In this document: positions 32,296-39,975 of the stretch, in pieces | Layout: the number at the start of each line of letters is the position of its first letter | How positions within the stretch are numbered: position 1 is the first letter of the stretch | Assembly: GCA_038212375.1 (NCBI GenBank) | Contig: JBBQUO010000002.1 | Coordinates: forward strand, 1-45,783 | Direction of reading: 5' to 3' | DNA length: 45,783 nucleotides | Source of the DNA: JBGTNQ01 sp038212375 | GTDB lineage: Bacteria; Patescibacteriota; Minisyncoccia; Phycocordibacterales; Zambryskibacteraceae | Translations under genes and position numbers: made by a program | The notes under the pieces: model-generated | Databases searched by the model: none | Seen by the model: only the letters and a program-made list of their open reading frames with translations | Told to the model about the DNA's origin: nothing

Positions 32296-32715
32296 ATGTT
32301 ACTCCCAAAGAAAGTAAAATTCAGAAAGTGGCACACAATGCGTAAGAACCCAAAGAAACTTGGGAACGCAAGTCGTGGCACTACAATTGCATTCGGCTCT
32401 TTTGCACTCAAAGCAACTGCACCTGCGCGCGTTCGTTCAAACCAAATTGAGTCTGCTCGAAAAGCAGCATCTCGAGCAATCGGAAAGACCGGAAAGATTT
32501 GGATTCGCATTTTCCCAGATATGCCGTATACTGCAAAGCCTGCAGAAGTAAAGCTTGGAAAGGGTAAGGGAGATCTCCAGGGTTATTGCGCACCAGTGCT
32601 TCCAGGAAGAGTAATCTTCGAAGTAGACGGTGTACCAGAGGCTGTTGCACGAGAAGCTCTCCGAAAGGCGGGTACCAAGCTTCCAGTGAAAACCAAGATT
32701 GTAGCTCGCGTATAA
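32296..32715 (+). CDS. rplP: 50S ribosomal protein L16
   Basis: 139 residues. MLLPKKVKFRKWH, FGSFALKATAPARVRSNQIE, WIRIFPDMPYTAKPAEVKLG and GKGDLQGYCAPVLPGRVIFE are the L16 motifs. L16 organises the A-site region of the 50S subunit. The arginine hydroxylated by YcfD in E. coli lies in a segment that is not obviously conserved here. Confidence 0.96.
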   Translation: MLLPKKVKFRKWHTMRKNPKKLGNASRGTTIAFGSFALKATAPARVRSNQIESARKAASRAIGKTGKIWIRIFPDMPYTAKPAEVKLGKGKGDLQGYCAPVLPGRVIFEVDGVPEAVAREALRKAGTKLPVKTKIVARV

Positions 32716-32724
32716 ACAACCACA

Positions 32725-32919
32725 ATGTCTGAATTCAAAGATAAAAACGAAAAAGATTTGATAAAACTTCTTACAGAAAAAGAAGAAGGCTTGAAGAATT
32801 TTCGCTTCGGTATTGCTGGGAGTAAAGTTCGCAATGTACGAGAAGGGCGAGACCTCCGCAAGGACGTCGCACGCATCAAGACTGAGCTTACTCGCCTTAT
32901 GAAAAAGGCTTCTGTCTAA
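32725..32919 (+). CDS. rpmC: 50S ribosomal protein L29
   Basis: 64 residues of two antiparallel helices near the tunnel exit: EFKDKNEKDLIKLLTEKEEG, NFRFGIAGSKVRNVREGRDL, then RKDVARIKTELTRLMKKA. It lies between L16 and S17 as usual, nine bases after rplP. Confidence 0.94.
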   Translation: MSEFKDKNEKDLIKLLTEKEEGLKNFRFGIAGSKVRNVREGRDLRKDVARIKTELTRLMKKASV

Positions 32920-32933
32920 TTTTGAATATTGTT

Positions 32934-33197
32934 ATGAAAAAAACACCAGTTACAGCAGAAGTTTCATCATCACAGCCAAAAACTTTTAAAGGAGTTGTGG
33001 TTTCTACAAAGATGAAAGATACCATTGTAGTATCAGTCAATCGTCTTGTGAAGCATCCCCGCTACAAAAAGTATATTGAGCGAAGAAAGAGGTACCAGGC
33101 TCACGATGCGGGGAATACAAAGGTGATGGGAGAGACAGTTATGATTGTCGAAACAAAGCCTATTTCAAAAATGAAGAAGTATAAGCTTGTTGCTTAA
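32934..33197 (+). CDS. rpsQ: 30S ribosomal protein S17
   Basis: 87 residues from the ATG at 32934; a TTG at 32922 is also in frame but is less likely. FKGVVVSTKMKDTIVVSVNR, HPRYKKYIERRKRYQAHD and GETVMIVETKPISKMKKYKL match the OB-fold S17, which binds 16S rRNA helix 11. The first 18 residues extend beyond E. coli S17. Confidence 0.95.
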   Translation: MKKTPVTAEVSSSQPKTFKGVVVSTKMKDTIVVSVNRLVKHPRYKKYIERRKRYQAHDAGNTKVMGETVMIVETKPISKMKKYKLVA

Positions 33198-33203
33198 AAC
33201 ACC

Positions 33204-33575
33204 ATGATACAACCTCAATCAATCGTAAAAATTGCAGACAACTCCGGAGCTAAGATTGGACGAGTGTTCAAAGTGCTTGGAGGATCAAAAAAGCGTTATG
33301 CTCAGATAGGAGACATTGTTGTTCTTTCTGTACAGACAGCGCAACCTCGCAAATCTATTAAAAAGAAAGACGTGCTCTATGCAGTGGTAGCTCGTCAGAA
33401 AGTTCCATTTCGTCGTGTTGACGGATCGTATGTTCGTTTCGATGAAAACGCAGTGATTATCGTTGATAAAGTAAAACATGAGCCTATCGCAGGACGTGTG
33501 TTCGGACCAATCCCTCGTGAACTTTCGGAAAAGGGTTTCCAGTCTATTATTTCTCTTGCTCCTGAAGTGGTATAA
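33204..33575 (+). CDS. rplN: 50S ribosomal protein L14
   Basis: 123 residues, identical in length to E. coli. MIQPQSIVKIADNSGAKIGR, FRRVDGSYVRFDENAVIIVD and RVFGPIPREL are diagnostic. L14 forms an intersubunit bridge and is the RsfS docking site. Confidence 0.97.
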   Translation: MIQPQSIVKIADNSGAKIGRVFKVLGGSKKRYAQIGDIVVLSVQTAQPRKSIKKKDVLYAVVARQKVPFRRVDGSYVRFDENAVIIVDKVKHEPIAGRVFGPIPRELSEKGFQSIISLAPEVV

Positions 33576-33586
33576 CGATACGAACT

Positions 33587-33895
33587 ATGAAAATCAAGAA
33601 AGATGACAACGTTATAGTAATCGCAGGAAAAGACAAAGGTAAGACCGGTAAGGTTCTTCGCGCTTTTCCACGTGAAGATAAAGTTATTGTTGCAGGAACA
33701 AATGTTCGCAAGGTTCATAAGCGAGGAGGGAAGACAAACCAGAAAGGTCAGGTAGTAGAAAAAGCATTCCCAATGCATGTTTCTAATGTTTCTCTCGTTG
33801 ATCCAAAAAGTGGTAAAGCAACTCGCATCGCTTTCGATATGAAAGGGGACAAAAAAGTTCGTGTTGCAAAAAAGAGTGGAACCACCATTAAATAA
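33587..33895 (+). CDS. rplX: 50S ribosomal protein L24
   Basis: 102 residues. The KOW motif VIAGKDKGKTGKVLRAFP is at 11-28, followed by GTNVRKVHKRGGKTNQKGQV. It initiates 50S assembly at the 5' end of 23S rRNA. Eleven bases after rplN and two before rplE. Confidence 0.96.
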   Translation: MKIKKDDNVIVIAGKDKGKTGKVLRAFPREDKVIVAGTNVRKVHKRGGKTNQKGQVVEKAFPMHVSNVSLVDPKSGKATRIAFDMKGDKKVRVAKKSGTTIK

Positions 33896-33897
33896 TC

Positions 33898-34458
33898 ATG
33901 AAAACTCCTAAACTCAAAGATCTTGTAAAAGATTCGTATAAGACACTCAAAGATACCCAAGGATATAAGAATCCTATGCAGGCTCCTCGTATTACTAAGG
34001 TTGTTGTTTCAGCAGGAACAGGTTCTTTTAAGGATAAAAAGAAACAGGCGCTCGCACTCGATAGACTTACTCGCATCACTGGTCAGCGCCCAGCTATCAA
34101 GGGAGCAAAGCAGTCAGTTGCAGCGTTTAAGGTTCGTGAGGGAGAGCCTGTAGGACTTCAGATCACACTTCGAGGAAACCGTATGTACGACTTCCTCGAC
34201 AAACTCGTCAACGTTGCACTTCCACGTACCAAGGACTTCCGTGGTATTCCAGCGCGGTCAGTCGATGATATGGGGAATTACACCCTTGGTATCAAGGAAC
34301 ATATTATTTTCCCTGAATCACCGGATGAAGAAATCAAGGATATCTTTGGGCTCGCGGTTACTATTGTAACTACAACTAAAAACAAGAGTGAGCTCAAGGC
34401 GTTTCTTGATTATTTGAAATTTCCATTCCGAAAGGATGAGGTCATTTCAAAGAAGTAA
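33898..34458 (+). CDS. rplE: 50S ribosomal protein L5
   Basis: 186 residues. L5 binds 5S rRNA in the central protuberance. AITGQRPAIKGAKQSVAAFK-like region reads ITGQRPAIKGAKQSVAAF, with GEPVGLQITLRGNRMYDFLD, ALPRTKDFRGIP and NYTLGIKEHIIFPE. The next gene has its own promoter, so transcription may drop or restart here. Confidence 0.97.
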   Translation: MKTPKLKDLVKDSYKTLKDTQGYKNPMQAPRITKVVVSAGTGSFKDKKKQALALDRLTRITGQRPAIKGAKQSVAAFKVREGEPVGLQITLRGNRMYDFLDKLVNVALPRTKDFRGIPARSVDDMGNYTLGIKEHIIFPESPDEEIKDIFGLAVTIVTTTKNKSELKAFLDYLKFPFRKDEVISKK

Positions 34459-34479
34459 GGGCTGTATATATAGGTAAAA

Positions 34480-34508
34480 TTGACATTTCCCCTATAGGTT
34501 GATAGCAT
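34480..34508 (+). promoter_or_regulatory. Promoter of the rpsN-secY block
   Basis: Perfect TTGACA (34480-34485), 17 bases ending in TGA, TAGCAT (34503-34508). It is an extended -10. Start near 34515, leader about 41 bases. Confidence 0.75.
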
Positions 34509-34555
34509 TGGAAGCCAAGGCTTTTCACAGAGCTTTTTTAATTTACGCAAGAACA

Positions 34556-34741
34556 ATGGCAAAGAAATCAGTAATAGCACGATCAAAGAAGACACCGAAA
34601 TTTCCATCTCGGGCTGTTAATCGATGCTTCAGATGTGGCCGTAAACATGGCTATATGAGAGATTTTGATCTTTGCCGCATTTGTTTCCGTGAATATGCCA
34701 ACGAAGGTATGGTTCCTGGAGTAAAGAAATCTTCTTGGTAA
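34556..34741 (+). CDS. rpsN: 30S ribosomal protein S14, zinc type (type Z)
   Basis: 61 residues from the ATG at 34556; a frame open to 34499 would start on the -10 box. Two CxxC pairs (CFRC and CRIC) bind one zinc ion, the short form of S14. RCGRKHGYMRDFDLCRICFR and EGMVPGVKKSSW are typical. It is unusual in having a promoter of its own with a perfect TTGACA. Confidence 0.97.
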   Translation: MAKKSVIARSKKTPKFPSRAVNRCFRCGRKHGYMRDFDLCRICFREYANEGMVPGVKKSSW

Positions 34742-34757
34742 TTCTTTTTTTATATTT

Positions 34758-35147
34758 ATGACCGATCCAATCTCAGACATGATTATCCGAATACAGAATG
34801 CGAGCATTGCCCGTAAGGACACGGTGCTTGTTCCATTTTCAAAACTCAAGTGGGAAATCTCATCAGTACTTGAGAAGGAAGGGTACATTAGTTCTGTAGC
34901 AAAAAAAGGCAAAAAAATCGCAAAGTTTATCGAACTCGGTCTATTGTATGAAGGTCATACTCCACGAGTCCAGGGAGTAAAGCGAGTATCAAAACCTTCT
35001 CGTCGCATATATCAGAAGTCTACTGAAATTCGTCCAGTAAAGAACGGATTTGGATCAAGTATTGTTTCAACTCCAAAAGGTATTCTTACAGGAAAGCATG
35101 CTCGGAAGGAAAAAGTAGGAGGAGAAGTGTTGTTCCAGATTTGGTAA
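34758..35147 (+). CDS. rpsH: 30S ribosomal protein S8
   Basis: 129 residues. MTDPISDMIIRIQNASIARK, VSKPSRRIYQKSTEIRPVKN and STPKGILTGKHARKEKVGGE are the S8 signature. S8 binds 16S helix 21. In E. coli S8 represses the spc operon through the L5 leader; no equivalent structure was recognised here. Confidence 0.96.
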   Translation: MTDPISDMIIRIQNASIARKDTVLVPFSKLKWEISSVLEKEGYISSVAKKGKKIAKFIELGLLYEGHTPRVQGVKRVSKPSRRIYQKSTEIRPVKNGFGSSIVSTPKGILTGKHARKEKVGGEVLFQIW

Positions 35148-35177
35148 AAAGAGTACGAATATCATATAACAAACATC

Positions 35178-35711
35178 ATGAGTCGAATCGGAAAAAAAGG
35201 AATAGCTATCCCAGAGAAAACAGAAGTTACTGTTATGGGTAATGTTGTTACCGTAAAAGGACCTCTTGGAACTTTGACTCGTTCTATAAGGGATGATGTT
35301 TCAGTAACAGTAGAAGGTTCACAGGTAACCCTTGTCCCTAATAATGATTCGATTGAATCTCTCGCTCTCTGGGGAACATTTGCTTCACACATCAATAGTA
35401 TGGTGCTTGGGGTCAATACTCCTTTTGTTGTAAAGCTTGAACTTCAGGGTATTGGATACAAGGTAGAAGTGAAGGGGACAAGTGTACATCTCGCTCTCGG
35501 CTTTTCACATCCTGTCGAAGTGCCGATTCCACAAGGGATTACCGTTGTTACTGAGAAAAATGCTATAACTGTATCTGGTATTGAAAAAGATAAAGTAGGA
35601 GAGTTTGCAGCCAAGCTCCGTTCACTGAAGAAGCCGGAACCCTACAAAGGGAAGGGTATTCGATACGCAGGTGAGCAAATCAAGATTAAGCAAGGAAAGA
35701 AATCTGCTTAA
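35178..35711 (+). CDS. rplF: 50S ribosomal protein L6
   Basis: 177 residues, E. coli length. MSRIGKKGIAIPEKTEVTV, ELQGIGYKVEVKG, LALGFSHPVEVPIPQGI and PEPYKGKGIRYAGEQIKIKQ are conserved. L6 lies near the sarcin-ricin loop. The 30-base gap after rpsH has no site I can name. Confidence 0.96.
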   Translation: MSRIGKKGIAIPEKTEVTVMGNVVTVKGPLGTLTRSIRDDVSVTVEGSQVTLVPNNDSIESLALWGTFASHINSMVLGVNTPFVVKLELQGIGYKVEVKGTSVHLALGFSHPVEVPIPQGITVVTEKNAITVSGIEKDKVGEFAAKLRSLKKPEPYKGKGIRYAGEQIKIKQGKKSA

Positions 35712-35722
35712 TACGTAAAACC

Positions 35723-36073
35723 ATGAAAGCAAGCAACACAAAAAAACAAAAAAGAGACCGCAGACACACTCGAATTCGTTCGAAGATTTCTGGAACTGCA
35801 GAGCGACCTCGTCTCTCAGTGTTTAAGTCAAACACAGCACTCTATGTTCAGCTCATTGATGACGAAGCTGCAAAAACTCTTGCTGCATCTTCAACTACTG
35901 TTACGGCAGGGAAAAATGGTCTTGAAAAGTCAAAGGCACTTGGTCTTGAGATTGCAAAGAAGGCAGTAGCTCTCGGAGTGAAGAAGGCAGTGTTTGATCG
36001 AGGAGGATATATTTATACAGGGAAAGTACGTGAACTTGCGGAAGGTGCACGTCAGGGCGGACTCGAGTTTTAA
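35723..36073 (+). CDS. rplR: 50S ribosomal protein L18
   Basis: 116 residues. RRHTRIRSKISGTAERPRLS, VFKSNTALYVQLIDDEAAKT and FDRGGYIYTGKVRELAEGAR identify L18, a 5S rRNA partner. Eleven bases after rplF and eight before rpsE. Confidence 0.96.
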   Translation: MKASNTKKQKRDRRHTRIRSKISGTAERPRLSVFKSNTALYVQLIDDEAAKTLAASSTTVTAGKNGLEKSKALGLEIAKKAVALGVKKAVFDRGGYIYTGKVRELAEGARQGGLEF

Positions 36074-36081
36074 TCATCTCT

Positions 36082-36717
36082 ATGGATACCAACGAAACAC
36101 AAACAAACACAGAAGAAGCGGTAGTTGTAACTGAAAACGCAGTTGTTGCTGATGGTGCAACAGTAGCTCCATCTGCTGCACCATTAGGAGCTCCTCGCAG
36201 ATTCTCTCGCGACGCAGGTCGTGATCAAAAGAAGAATCCACGTCGTGGACCAAAGAAAGATGCTCGTGCGAAGTCAGAATTTGATCAGAAGACCGTTTCT
36301 ATTCGTCGCGTAACCCGTGTTACTTCTGGAGGTCGTCGATTTACCTTTTCTGCGACTATTGTTGCAGGAAATCGTAAGGGTATGGTCGGAGTTGGACAAG
36401 GAAAGGCAGGAGATACTCCACTTGCTATCGACAAAGCACTTCGCGATGCTAAGAAAAATATGATCCAAGTGAAAACTACCAAGGACATGTCTATACCTTA
36501 CGAGGTTGAAGCTAAGTACGGTGGATCTCGCGTAAAGATTATGCCAGCTCCTGGACGAGGTATTCTCGCAGGAAGTTCAGTGCGAACCGTTATTGAACTT
36601 GCAGGACTCACTTCTATTAATGCGAAGATTCTATCTGGAACAAAGAACCGAGCAAACAATGCGAAGGTTGCAGTCGAGGCTCTCAGAAAACTTTCACAAC
36701 TCACATCACGAAAATAA
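36082..36717 (+). CDS. rpsE: 30S ribosomal protein S5
   Basis: 211 residues; E. coli S5 has 167. An N-terminal extension of about 60 residues is Thr/Val/Ala-rich and then basic (KKNPRRGPKKDARAKS). The double-stranded RNA-binding core follows: IRRVTRVTSGGRRFTFSATI, VVGxxxG-like GMVGVGQGKAGDTPLAI, PGRGILAGSSVRTVIELAG. S5 lies at the decoding and mRNA-entry side. rplO follows 11 bases later, so there is no room for L30. Confidence 0.96.
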   Translation: MDTNETQTNTEEAVVVTENAVVADGATVAPSAAPLGAPRRFSRDAGRDQKKNPRRGPKKDARAKSEFDQKTVSIRRVTRVTSGGRRFTFSATIVAGNRKGMVGVGQGKAGDTPLAIDKALRDAKKNMIQVKTTKDMSIPYEVEAKYGGSRVKIMPAPGRGILAGSSVRTVIELAGLTSINAKILSGTKNRANNAKVAVEALRKLSQLTSRK

Positions 36718-36728
36718 TTTTTACTACC

Positions 36729-37166
36729 ATGCAAAGTCACACCATCTCACGAAAAACTCCACACTATAAGTCAATGCAAGTTGGCCGAGGGGGAACACGT
36801 GGAAAAACTTCTGGACGAGGAACTAAGGGGCAGAATGCTCGTGCAGGTCGCAAGAAGCGTCCAGAAATTCGCGACACTATTAAGCGTCTTCCAAAACTTC
36901 GAGGACGAGGAAAAAATAGTAATAAAACTATCGAACTTGAAGTTCGAGCAGTAAATCTCTCAAAACTCTCAGTATTTTCTGCAGGTCAAACTATATCTCC
37001 TCAATCACTCGTAGCTCAAAAGATTGTAAGCCGTGTACATGGACTTGATCCGAAAATCAAAATCCTTGGGTCTGGAGATGTTACTATTGCTCTCACTTTT
37101 GTATCGTGTTCAGTATCAGAAAGTGCACGTAAGAAAATTGAAGCTGCTGGTGGTAAAATTGAATAA
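36729..37166 (+). CDS. rplO: 50S ribosomal protein L15
   Basis: 145 residues. GRGGTRGKTSGRGTKGQNAR, KRLPKLRGRGKN and a C-terminal SESARKKIEAAGGKIE match L15, a late 50S assembly protein. It comes directly after rpsE. In most bacteria rpmD (L30) sits between them; the absence agrees with the Patescibacteria. Confidence 0.96.
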   Translation: MQSHTISRKTPHYKSMQVGRGGTRGKTSGRGTKGQNARAGRKKRPEIRDTIKRLPKLRGRGKNSNKTIELEVRAVNLSKLSVFSAGQTISPQSLVAQKIVSRVHGLDPKIKILGSGDVTIALTFVSCSVSESARKKIEAAGGKIE

Positions 37167-37174
37167 ACTACTAT

Positions 37175-38443
37175 ATGACCTTTCTCGATAAAGTTAGATT
37201 GGTATGGGGGGATACAACACTAAGAAAGAGAATTCTTTTCGCTCTCGGTGCTCTCGTTGTCTTTAGATTGCTTGCGACGGTTCCTGTTCCTGGAATCGAT
37301 ACTACTCGTCTTGCAAGTTTCTTTTCTGGAAACCAACTTCTTGGGCTCCTCAATCTTTTTTCAGGTGGAGGATTTTCTAGTCTTTCAATCATTATGCTTG
37401 GAGTGAGTCCGTACATCACTTCATCTATTATTATGCAGCTTCTGACGGTGATCTTCCCAAGTCTGAAGGCGATGAACCAAGAAGAGGGAGATGCTGGACG
37501 CAGAAAGTTTACTCAGTACTCTCGTATGATTACGGTGCCTCTCGCACTGATCCAAGGTTTTGCATTTCTCACACTTCTCGTTCGTCAGGGAGTTATCAAT
37601 CCACTCACTCCGATGCAGATGGGCACCAATCTCCTTATCATTACTGCGGGCGCACTCCTCGTTATGTGGCTCGGTGAACTCATTACTGAGTTTGGTGTTG
37701 GAAATGGAACTTCACTTATTATTTTTGCGGGTATCATAACCCGTCTCCCTCAGTCTATTTCTCAGCTGTATTATTCATTTGACGCTTCTCAAATCCCGCT
37801 TTACGGCGCGTTTACTGTTGCAGCTATCGCTATTATTTTTGCGGTCGTTATTATTACGGAGGCTGAACGACCAATCCCTATTACCTACGCAAAGCAGGTA
37901 CGAGGTTCTAAGGTGTACGGAGGTGTTTCTACCTACCTTCCACTACGAGTAAACCAAGCTGGAGTAGTGCCAATTATCTTTGCACTTTCTATTCTTTTGT
38001 TCCCACAGATGATTTTTAGTTTTCTTGCAAGTGTTAATAACGTTATGGTTAAGAAGGTTTCTGCATTTGTACTAGCCACTCTTGCAAATCAGTGGTTTTA
38101 CGCTGGTGCATACTTTGTACTCGTATTTCTCTTTACGTACTTCTACACCGCAGTAACATTCGATCCGGATCAAATTTCTGAGAATCTTCAGAAAAGTGGA
38201 GCCTTTATTCCAGGGGTACGACCAGGTCAACCAACATCGGAATATATTGCAAAGATTCTCACTCGTCTTACCTTAGTTGGAGCTCTCTTCCTTGGAGTTA
38301 TTGCAGTTCTCCCTCTTGTGGTAAAGGGTATTACCGGTATTGCATCACTTTCAATCGGAGGTACCGCCCTCCTTATCGTAGTGTCAGTAGTTATCGACCT
38401 CATTAAGAAGATCGAAGCTCAAATCTCAGCAAGAGAATACTAA
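37175..38443 (+). CDS. secY: Protein translocase subunit SecY
   Basis: 422 residues with ten predicted membrane helices. It is the channel of the Sec translocon. RLLATVPVPGIDTTRLASFF (plug region), ISLGVSPYI-like MLGVSPYITSSIIMQLLTV, LGELITEFGVGNGTSLIIFA, AERPIPITYAKQVRG and LPLRVNQAGVVPIIFALSIL are typical. Start ATG at 37175, eight bases after rplO. A perfect terminator follows the stop. Confidence 0.97.
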   Translation: MTFLDKVRLVWGDTTLRKRILFALGALVVFRLLATVPVPGIDTTRLASFFSGNQLLGLLNLFSGGGFSSLSIIMLGVSPYITSSIIMQLLTVIFPSLKAMNQEEGDAGRRKFTQYSRMITVPLALIQGFAFLTLLVRQGVINPLTPMQMGTNLLIITAGALLVMWLGELITEFGVGNGTSLIIFAGIITRLPQSISQLYYSFDASQIPLYGAFTVAAIAIIFAVVIITEAERPIPITYAKQVRGSKVYGGVSTYLPLRVNQAGVVPIIFALSILLFPQMIFSFLASVNNVMVKKVSAFVLATLANQWFYAGAYFVLVFLFTYFYTAVTFDPDQISENLQKSGAFIPGVRPGQPTSEYIAKILTRLTLVGALFLGVIAVLPLVVKGITGIASLSIGGTALLIVVSVVIDLIKKIEAQISAREY

Positions 38444-38446
38444 ACA

Positions 38447-38480
38447 AGTGTTTAGTTCGTAGGGGATTAGCTTTTAGCTT
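38447..38480 (-). repeat. GCTA-unit repeat, inverted copy after secY
   Basis: On the minus strand: AAGCTAAAAGCTAATCCCCT then ACGAACTAAACACT. It mirrors the stretches before adk and fusA. Confidence 0.4.
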
Positions 38481-38512
38481 CAAAAAACATCACAGGCATG
38501 TGATGTTTTTTG
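38481..38512 (+). terminator. Terminator after secY
   Basis: 14-bp perfect stem CAAAAAACATCACA / TGTGATGTTTTTTG, loop GGCA. Confidence 0.92.
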
Positions 38513-38536
38513 AAATGTTTTTACTAGCAATTTAAC

Positions 38537-38570
38537 TCTAAACGCTATAAGCTATCACCTATACGCTAAT
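38537..38570 (+). repeat. GCTA-unit repeat before adk
   Basis: TCTAAACGCTATAAGCTATC and ACCTATACGCTAAT end nine bases before the adk ATG, as in front of fusA. Confidence 0.5.
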
Positions 38571-38578
38571 CTCAATTT

Positions 38579-39172
38579 ATGAAACCTCATGCTTTTATTT
38601 TTATAGGTCGATCAGGATGTGGAAAAGGTACCCAGGTACAACTTCTCCGCCCCGTCATCGAAAAAGAGAGCATTCCTGTTCTCTATATTGAAACGGGAGA
38701 TATGTTTCGCAACTTCATCAAAGGAGAAGGCTATAGCGCTACACTTTCTCATAATGTATACGAGACCGATACTCGTCAGCCAGACTTTCTTGCGTGCTAT
38801 ATGTGGTCAACCTTTCTCGTCAATGATTTTAAGGGAGATTCTCATGTATTTTTTGATGGCACACCGCGCTCAATCACTGAAGCAAGACTCCTCGATACTG
38901 CCCTGAGATTTTATCAGTTTGAAAAGATTCATGTAATATACCTTAACGTTAGTCGTGCTTGGTCGGAAAAGCATCTACTTTCAAGGGGTCGTTCTGACGA
39001 TGCAAATCTTTCGAAAATTGATACAAGACTTAACTGGTTTGATACCGACGTTGTCCCGGCAATTGACTATTTCAAACAATCTGACAAACATTTTATCGAA
39101 GTCGATGGTGAGCAAAGTGTTGAAGCAGTGCACTCAGATATTGTAAAAGCACTTTCGATTGTTTCTGCATAA
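38579..39172 (+). CDS. adk: Adenylate kinase
   Basis: 197 residues; the canonical gene between secY and map. It interconverts ATP + AMP and 2 ADP. P-loop GRSGCGKGTQ (11-20), IETGDMFRNF for the AMP site, FFDGTPRS (E. coli DGFPRT) and the LID region RGRSDDANLSKIDTRL without zinc cysteines (short LID). The substitution of Phe by Thr in DGxPR and some divergence in the NMP site mean substrate preference could differ, but position and motifs argue for Adk. Confidence 0.9.
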   Translation: MKPHAFIFIGRSGCGKGTQVQLLRPVIEKESIPVLYIETGDMFRNFIKGEGYSATLSHNVYETDTRQPDFLACYMWSTFLVNDFKGDSHVFFDGTPRSITEARLLDTALRFYQFEKIHVIYLNVSRAWSEKHLLSRGRSDDANLSKIDTRLNWFDTDVVPAIDYFKQSDKHFIEVDGEQSVEAVHSDIVKALSIVSA

Positions 39173-39186
39173 TATTGTAATTTTCT

Positions 39187-39960
39187 ATGATTTTAAAAAA
39201 AACTCCCCACGAAATTGAGCTTCTCCGTGAAGGCGGCAAGCGGCACGCTTACATTCTTGCTGAAGTTGCAAAGGCAGCGCTCCCAGGAGTGAGTACATTT
39301 GAGTTGGAACAAATAGCCCTGCGGTTGATTGCCGAAGGTGGTGACGTTCCGGCATTCCTTCACTACAAACCAGAAGGAGCAAAGCGTAAATATCCGGCAG
39401 CACTCTGTGTTTCGATTAATGACGAGATTGTCCATGGGATTCCTAACGAGGATCCAAAGATTTTAAAACAAGGAGATGTGGTAGCTCTCGATCTCGGTCT
39501 TATCCATGAAGGAATGATCACCGACTCAGCGATCACAGTCGGAATCGGCGCTATTTTGGATATTGAAAAAAATCTTATCAGTGCAACCAAGGAATCTCTT
39601 TATGCAGGGATTTCCGCAGCGCAAGGTGGGGGCCACATAGGGGACATTGGTGCTGCGATTGAAGCAGTTGCAAAGAAGGCAGGATTTGCTATCGCTGAAG
39701 GTCTCTCAGGTCATGGTGTAGGGTACGAGGTACATGAGGATCCGTATGTACCAAATACAGGGAAAGTTGGCCGCGGAGAGCTACTAGTGGCAGGAATGGT
39801 TGTTGCGATAGAACCGATGCTCATGCTCGGCACTGGAGAAATCGTACTATCAAAAGATGGATATACATTTAAAAGTGCTGATGGTAAGAAGAGCGCCCAT
39901 TTTGAACATACCGTAGCAATAACTGATGGCGAACCAATTATTCTTACAGAAGGGGAATAG
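39187..39960 (+). CDS. map: Methionine aminopeptidase, type I
   Basis: 257 residues. It removes the initiator methionine. The five metal ligands are present: Asp in VALDLG, Asp in MITDSA, His in SGHGVG, Glu in AIEPM and Glu in FEHTV. The substrate His is in EIVHGIP. Follows adk after 14 bases. It contains about ten extra residues around ILDIEKNLISATKES compared with E. coli. Confidence 0.96.
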   Translation: MILKKTPHEIELLREGGKRHAYILAEVAKAALPGVSTFELEQIALRLIAEGGDVPAFLHYKPEGAKRKYPAALCVSINDEIVHGIPNEDPKILKQGDVVALDLGLIHEGMITDSAITVGIGAILDIEKNLISATKESLYAGISAAQGGGHIGDIGAAIEAVAKKAGFAIAEGLSGHGVGYEVHEDPYVPNTGKVGRGELLVAGMVVAIEPMLMLGTGEIVLSKDGYTFKSADGKKSAHFEHTVAITDGEPIILTEGE

Positions 39961-39969
39961 TGATATACT
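39961..39969 (+). promoter_or_regulatory. Extended -10 promoter of the coiled-coil gene (leaderless)
   Basis: TGA plus TATACT, then TTTAAC, then the ATG at 39976. The map stop codon ends one base before the element. Confidence 0.7.
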
Positions 39970-39975
39970 TTTAAC

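Noticed and set aside
36718..36728. A possible L30 gene between S5 and L15
   Set aside because: Only 11 bases separate the genes; L30 is truly absent here.
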